This document shows positions 6,246 through 8,015 of a stretch of DNA of 8,015 nucleotides, piece after piece. This DNA comes from an uncultured Candidatus Peregrinibacteria bacterium. GTDB lineage: Bacteria; Patescibacteriota; JACMRA01. The position numbers and the translations under genes were made by a program. The notes below the pieces were generated by a model. It did no database searches. It saw only the letters and a program-made list of their open reading frames with translations, and had not been told where the DNA came from. Each line of letters opens with the position of its first letter. The first letter of the stretch is position 1. The DNA is taken from contig CAKZLR010000065.1 in NCBI GenBank assembly GCA_937127165.1, positions 1 to 8,015 of the forward strand, written 5' to 3'.

Positions 6246-7526
6246 ATGTTTATAACTAAAAACGAAAATATACAAAATAAAAAGAACTTATACATAATTG
6301 CCTTTATTTCCTTTCTTAATGCTTTAACATTTGCGGCGATCATTCCTATATTATATTCATATGCTTCTAGTTTTGGACTAAATGATAGCCAAATTGGGTT
6401 TTTGTTTGGATCATTTGCTTTGGCACAATTTTTTGCGACACCAATTATTGGTAGATTATCGGATAAATACGGAAGAAAACCTTTACTTTTAATCTCTTTA
6501 TTTGGTACTTTCATTGCCAATATTATGCAAGGATTTGCAGCAAATGTCTGGGTGTTGTTTCTTGCAAGAATCTTAGATGGCATCACTGGCGGCAACAACT
6601 CGGTAGCTCAAGCAGTCATATCTGATATGACAAAAGAAAAAGATCGACCTATGGGATTTGCTTTATTTGGGGCAAGTTTTGGGATCGGGTTTTTGATTGG
6701 GCCTGTGATTGTCCTTTTGATAATCCCTTTTGGGAATAACTTTGTGTTTTTCTTTTCGGCTTTTGTTGCTTTAGTAGCTACTATTTTAACGGCATTATTT
6801 TTACCAGAAACAAATTTCAATCGAGAAACTAAAAAATTAGATTTTATAGATACTGTATTTTTACAAATTTATCGAGGTTTTCAAATGCCAGTTGTGAGAG
6901 ATATTTTGATTATAAATCTTATAAGCTCACTCTCCATAGCAATCTTTCAGATAGCTTTTCAGCCTTATATCAAAGTTAATTTTGGGATGGGGGAGAGGGA
7001 AATATCATATGTTTTGATCCTAGTCGGATTAATAAACATTGTTTTTTTACCTTTAGTTAAGATTTTTACAAACAAGTTTGGACTTAATAATTTGTTAAAA
7101 TGGACTTTTTTAATAATAGCCTTGAACTTTTTGATTTTAGCTTTATTTGTGGATACGATAGTTTTTTGGAGTATGATGGTGGTATTTGGTTTTGTAAATC
7201 TCTTTAGTAGACCAGTTGTCACGAGTTTGCTTATAAAATATTCCAGAAAAGAAGATCAAGGGGTAGCAATTGGGGTATTGGAAAGCATGTTTTCGCTTGG
7301 TCTGGCTGTAGGACCTGCAATGTTTGCTCTTGTAAATTTGCCAACAAAAGAAGAGTTTACATTTTTAAAATTGCCTTTCATTACAGATATTCTTATAGAT
7401 TCAGCTAAGAATTATACTTTGTCATTTTTTGTGGTAGGATTGATTTCGTTTTGTGTTTGGCTATATGTGCTTTGGTTTACCAAGAAACTTGACTACATTG
7501 GCACAACAATAGAAAACAACTTTTAA
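6246..7526 (+). CDS. MFS transporter, DHA1/TetA-like drug exporter type
   Basis: A 426-residue inner-membrane protein with about 12 hydrophobic spans (roughly 14-36, 48-68, 79-97, 101-120, 137-160, 165-187, 220-240, 252-272, 285-302, 305-328, 338-364 and 390-412). It shows MFS motif A, GRLSDKYGRKP, at 69-79 in the loop between spans 2 and 3; a motif B arginine, R108, in LARILDGITGG; and an antiporter motif C-like GASFGIGFLIGP at 142-153. This combination is typical of TetA-like proton-coupled efflux pumps, so proton/substrate antiport is the likely role. The substrate cannot be inferred, and these motifs alone do not predict tetracycline resistance. The second-half motif A (NKFGLNN, 276-282) is degenerate, which is common. 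The loop before the last span (about 365-390) is longer than usual. The ATG at 6246 has no Shine-Dalgarno sequence; GGAG lies too far upstream (6214). No tetR-like regulator is adjacent. Confidence 0.88.
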   Translation: MFITKNENIQNKKNLYIIAFISFLNALTFAAIIPILYSYASSFGLNDSQIGFLFGSFALAQFFATPIIGRLSDKYGRKPLLLISLFGTFIANIMQGFAANVWVLFLARILDGITGGNNSVAQAVISDMTKEKDRPMGFALFGASFGIGFLIGPVIVLLIIPFGNNFVFFFSAFVALVATILTALFLPETNFNRETKKLDFIDTVFLQIYRGFQMPVVRDILIINLISSLSIAIFQIAFQPYIKVNFGMGEREISYVLILVGLINIVFLPLVKIFTNKFGLNNLLKWTFLIIALNFLILALFVDTIVFWSMMVVFGFVNLFSRPVVTSLLIKYSRKEDQGVAIGVLESMFSLGLAVGPAMFALVNLPTKEEFTFLKLPFITDILIDSAKNYTLSFFVVGLISFCVWLYVLWFTKKLDYIGTTIENNF

Positions 7527-7619
7527 GTCGCTAAAGTATATTAATTTTTTCGAACGAAGCAAGATGTAAACATGATAAGATTATCCATTTCAAACATATA
7601 AAAGTGATGAATTTTAGTG

Positions 7620-8015
7620 ATGAAGAAAGAAATATCATCATTTAAGCAAAAAGTGTAGAAAGTAAAAGATTTTACTCTTGCATATAAAAAAGAAATTGTT
7701 CTCAAATTAACTCAAGGAGAAATTGATGAAGTTGAGTTTACTAAACTAGTAAATGCAAGTAGAGAAGAGTTATTTAAAGATTTTAAAATCAGAAAAATTA
7801 CTACTAATCATTATTGTTTACCTCTGATTTATTCAGAAAGCAAAAAGGTAGAATACATCAAACACATTATTAATGTGTCGAGCGAAGTTAAGTTTGTTAA
7901 AAATCTAGAAGAATATATAAATGAAAAGCAACTTAATTGTAATTGGATGTTTAGTAAAATAGATCAAAATTTAGATACTTTTTTATATCACATAAAAAGA
8001 AAATATTTATTATAA
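7620..8015 (+). pseudogene. Amber-interrupted remnant, similar to type III-like restriction/helicase subunit C-terminal region
   Basis: Starting from ATG at 7620, a frame runs to TAA at 8013-8015 (131 codons before the stop) with one in-frame TAG at 7656-7658 (codon 13). After the TAG there is no usual start codon until near the end, so as it stands only 12 residues can be made. The translation after the TAG is clearly protein-like: KDFTLAYKKEIVLKLTQGE, then HYCLPLIYSESKKVEYIKHI, SSEVKFVKNLEEYI and WMFSKIDQNLD. From memory this resembles the region ahead of the nuclease domain in type III-like restriction or DEAD/DEAH helicase subunits, which carry a 'sE..Fi..LE.yl ... W..SKiDe.lD..YIPYY' pattern. 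Here the sequence departs after LDT at a run of six T and stops before any nuclease motif. Dropping one T would give FYIT, closer to the family pattern, but then an immediate stop. The assignment is by eye; the interrupted state is directly visible. Confidence 0.5.

Noticed and set aside
6179..6598. Minus-strand 139-codon frame overlapping the MFS gene start
   Set aside because: It is the antisense shadow of MFS coding sequence; the plus-strand product has full MFS motifs.

Overview
The window is AT-rich (roughly 30% G+C by eye) with four intact protein genes, one broken gene at the right edge and unusually long intergenic stretches. I see no rRNA, tRNA, CRISPR array, transposase or integrase. 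The low G+C, weak or absent Shine-Dalgarno sequences, a lone trpB and paired family-2-like glycosyltransferases would suit a reduced-genome bacterium such as a Patescibacteria/CPR lineage. This is an impression from composition and gene content, not a phylogenetic result. TGA behaves as a normal stop in the intact genes.

Layout. Positions 1-308 hold no convincing gene. Two minus-strand genes follow and are probably co-transcribed: an upstream 753-residue protein (1559-3820) that joins a P-loop kinase-like domain to a GT-A glycosyltransferase domain, and a downstream 374-residue GT-A glycosyltransferase (309-1433). Between them is a roughly 110-bp quasi-palindrome centred on a perfect 20-bp palindrome. 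The downstream gene's frame stays open through it, back to 1568, overlapping the end of the kinase gene in the -1 frame with no ATG, GTG or TTG start. Positions 3821-4537 are a long divergent spacer with a G+C-richer, hairpin-forming island (about 4057-4174) that has T-runs at both outward ends. It shares words with the quasi-palindrome. trpB (4538-5797, plus) follows without trpA. After a 448-bp spacer comes an MFS drug-exporter-type gene (6246-7526, plus). The last 400 bp carry a coding remnant (7620-8015) with an in-frame TAG at codon 13. It resembles the C-terminal part of type III-like restriction/DEAD-box helicase subunits and looks like a decaying pseudogene.

How the genes may work together. 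The two minus-strand genes plausibly act in one glycan- or nucleotide-sugar-related pathway, but their substrates cannot be read from sequence. TrpB probably makes tryptophan from serine and indole without a local alpha subunit. The MFS protein exports an unknown compound. The points most worth a second look are the kinase-glycosyltransferase fusion, the in-frame palindromic element joining the two glycosyltransferase frames, the related structured island ahead of trpB, the hybrid PLP-lysine motif of TrpB, and the amber-interrupted remnant.
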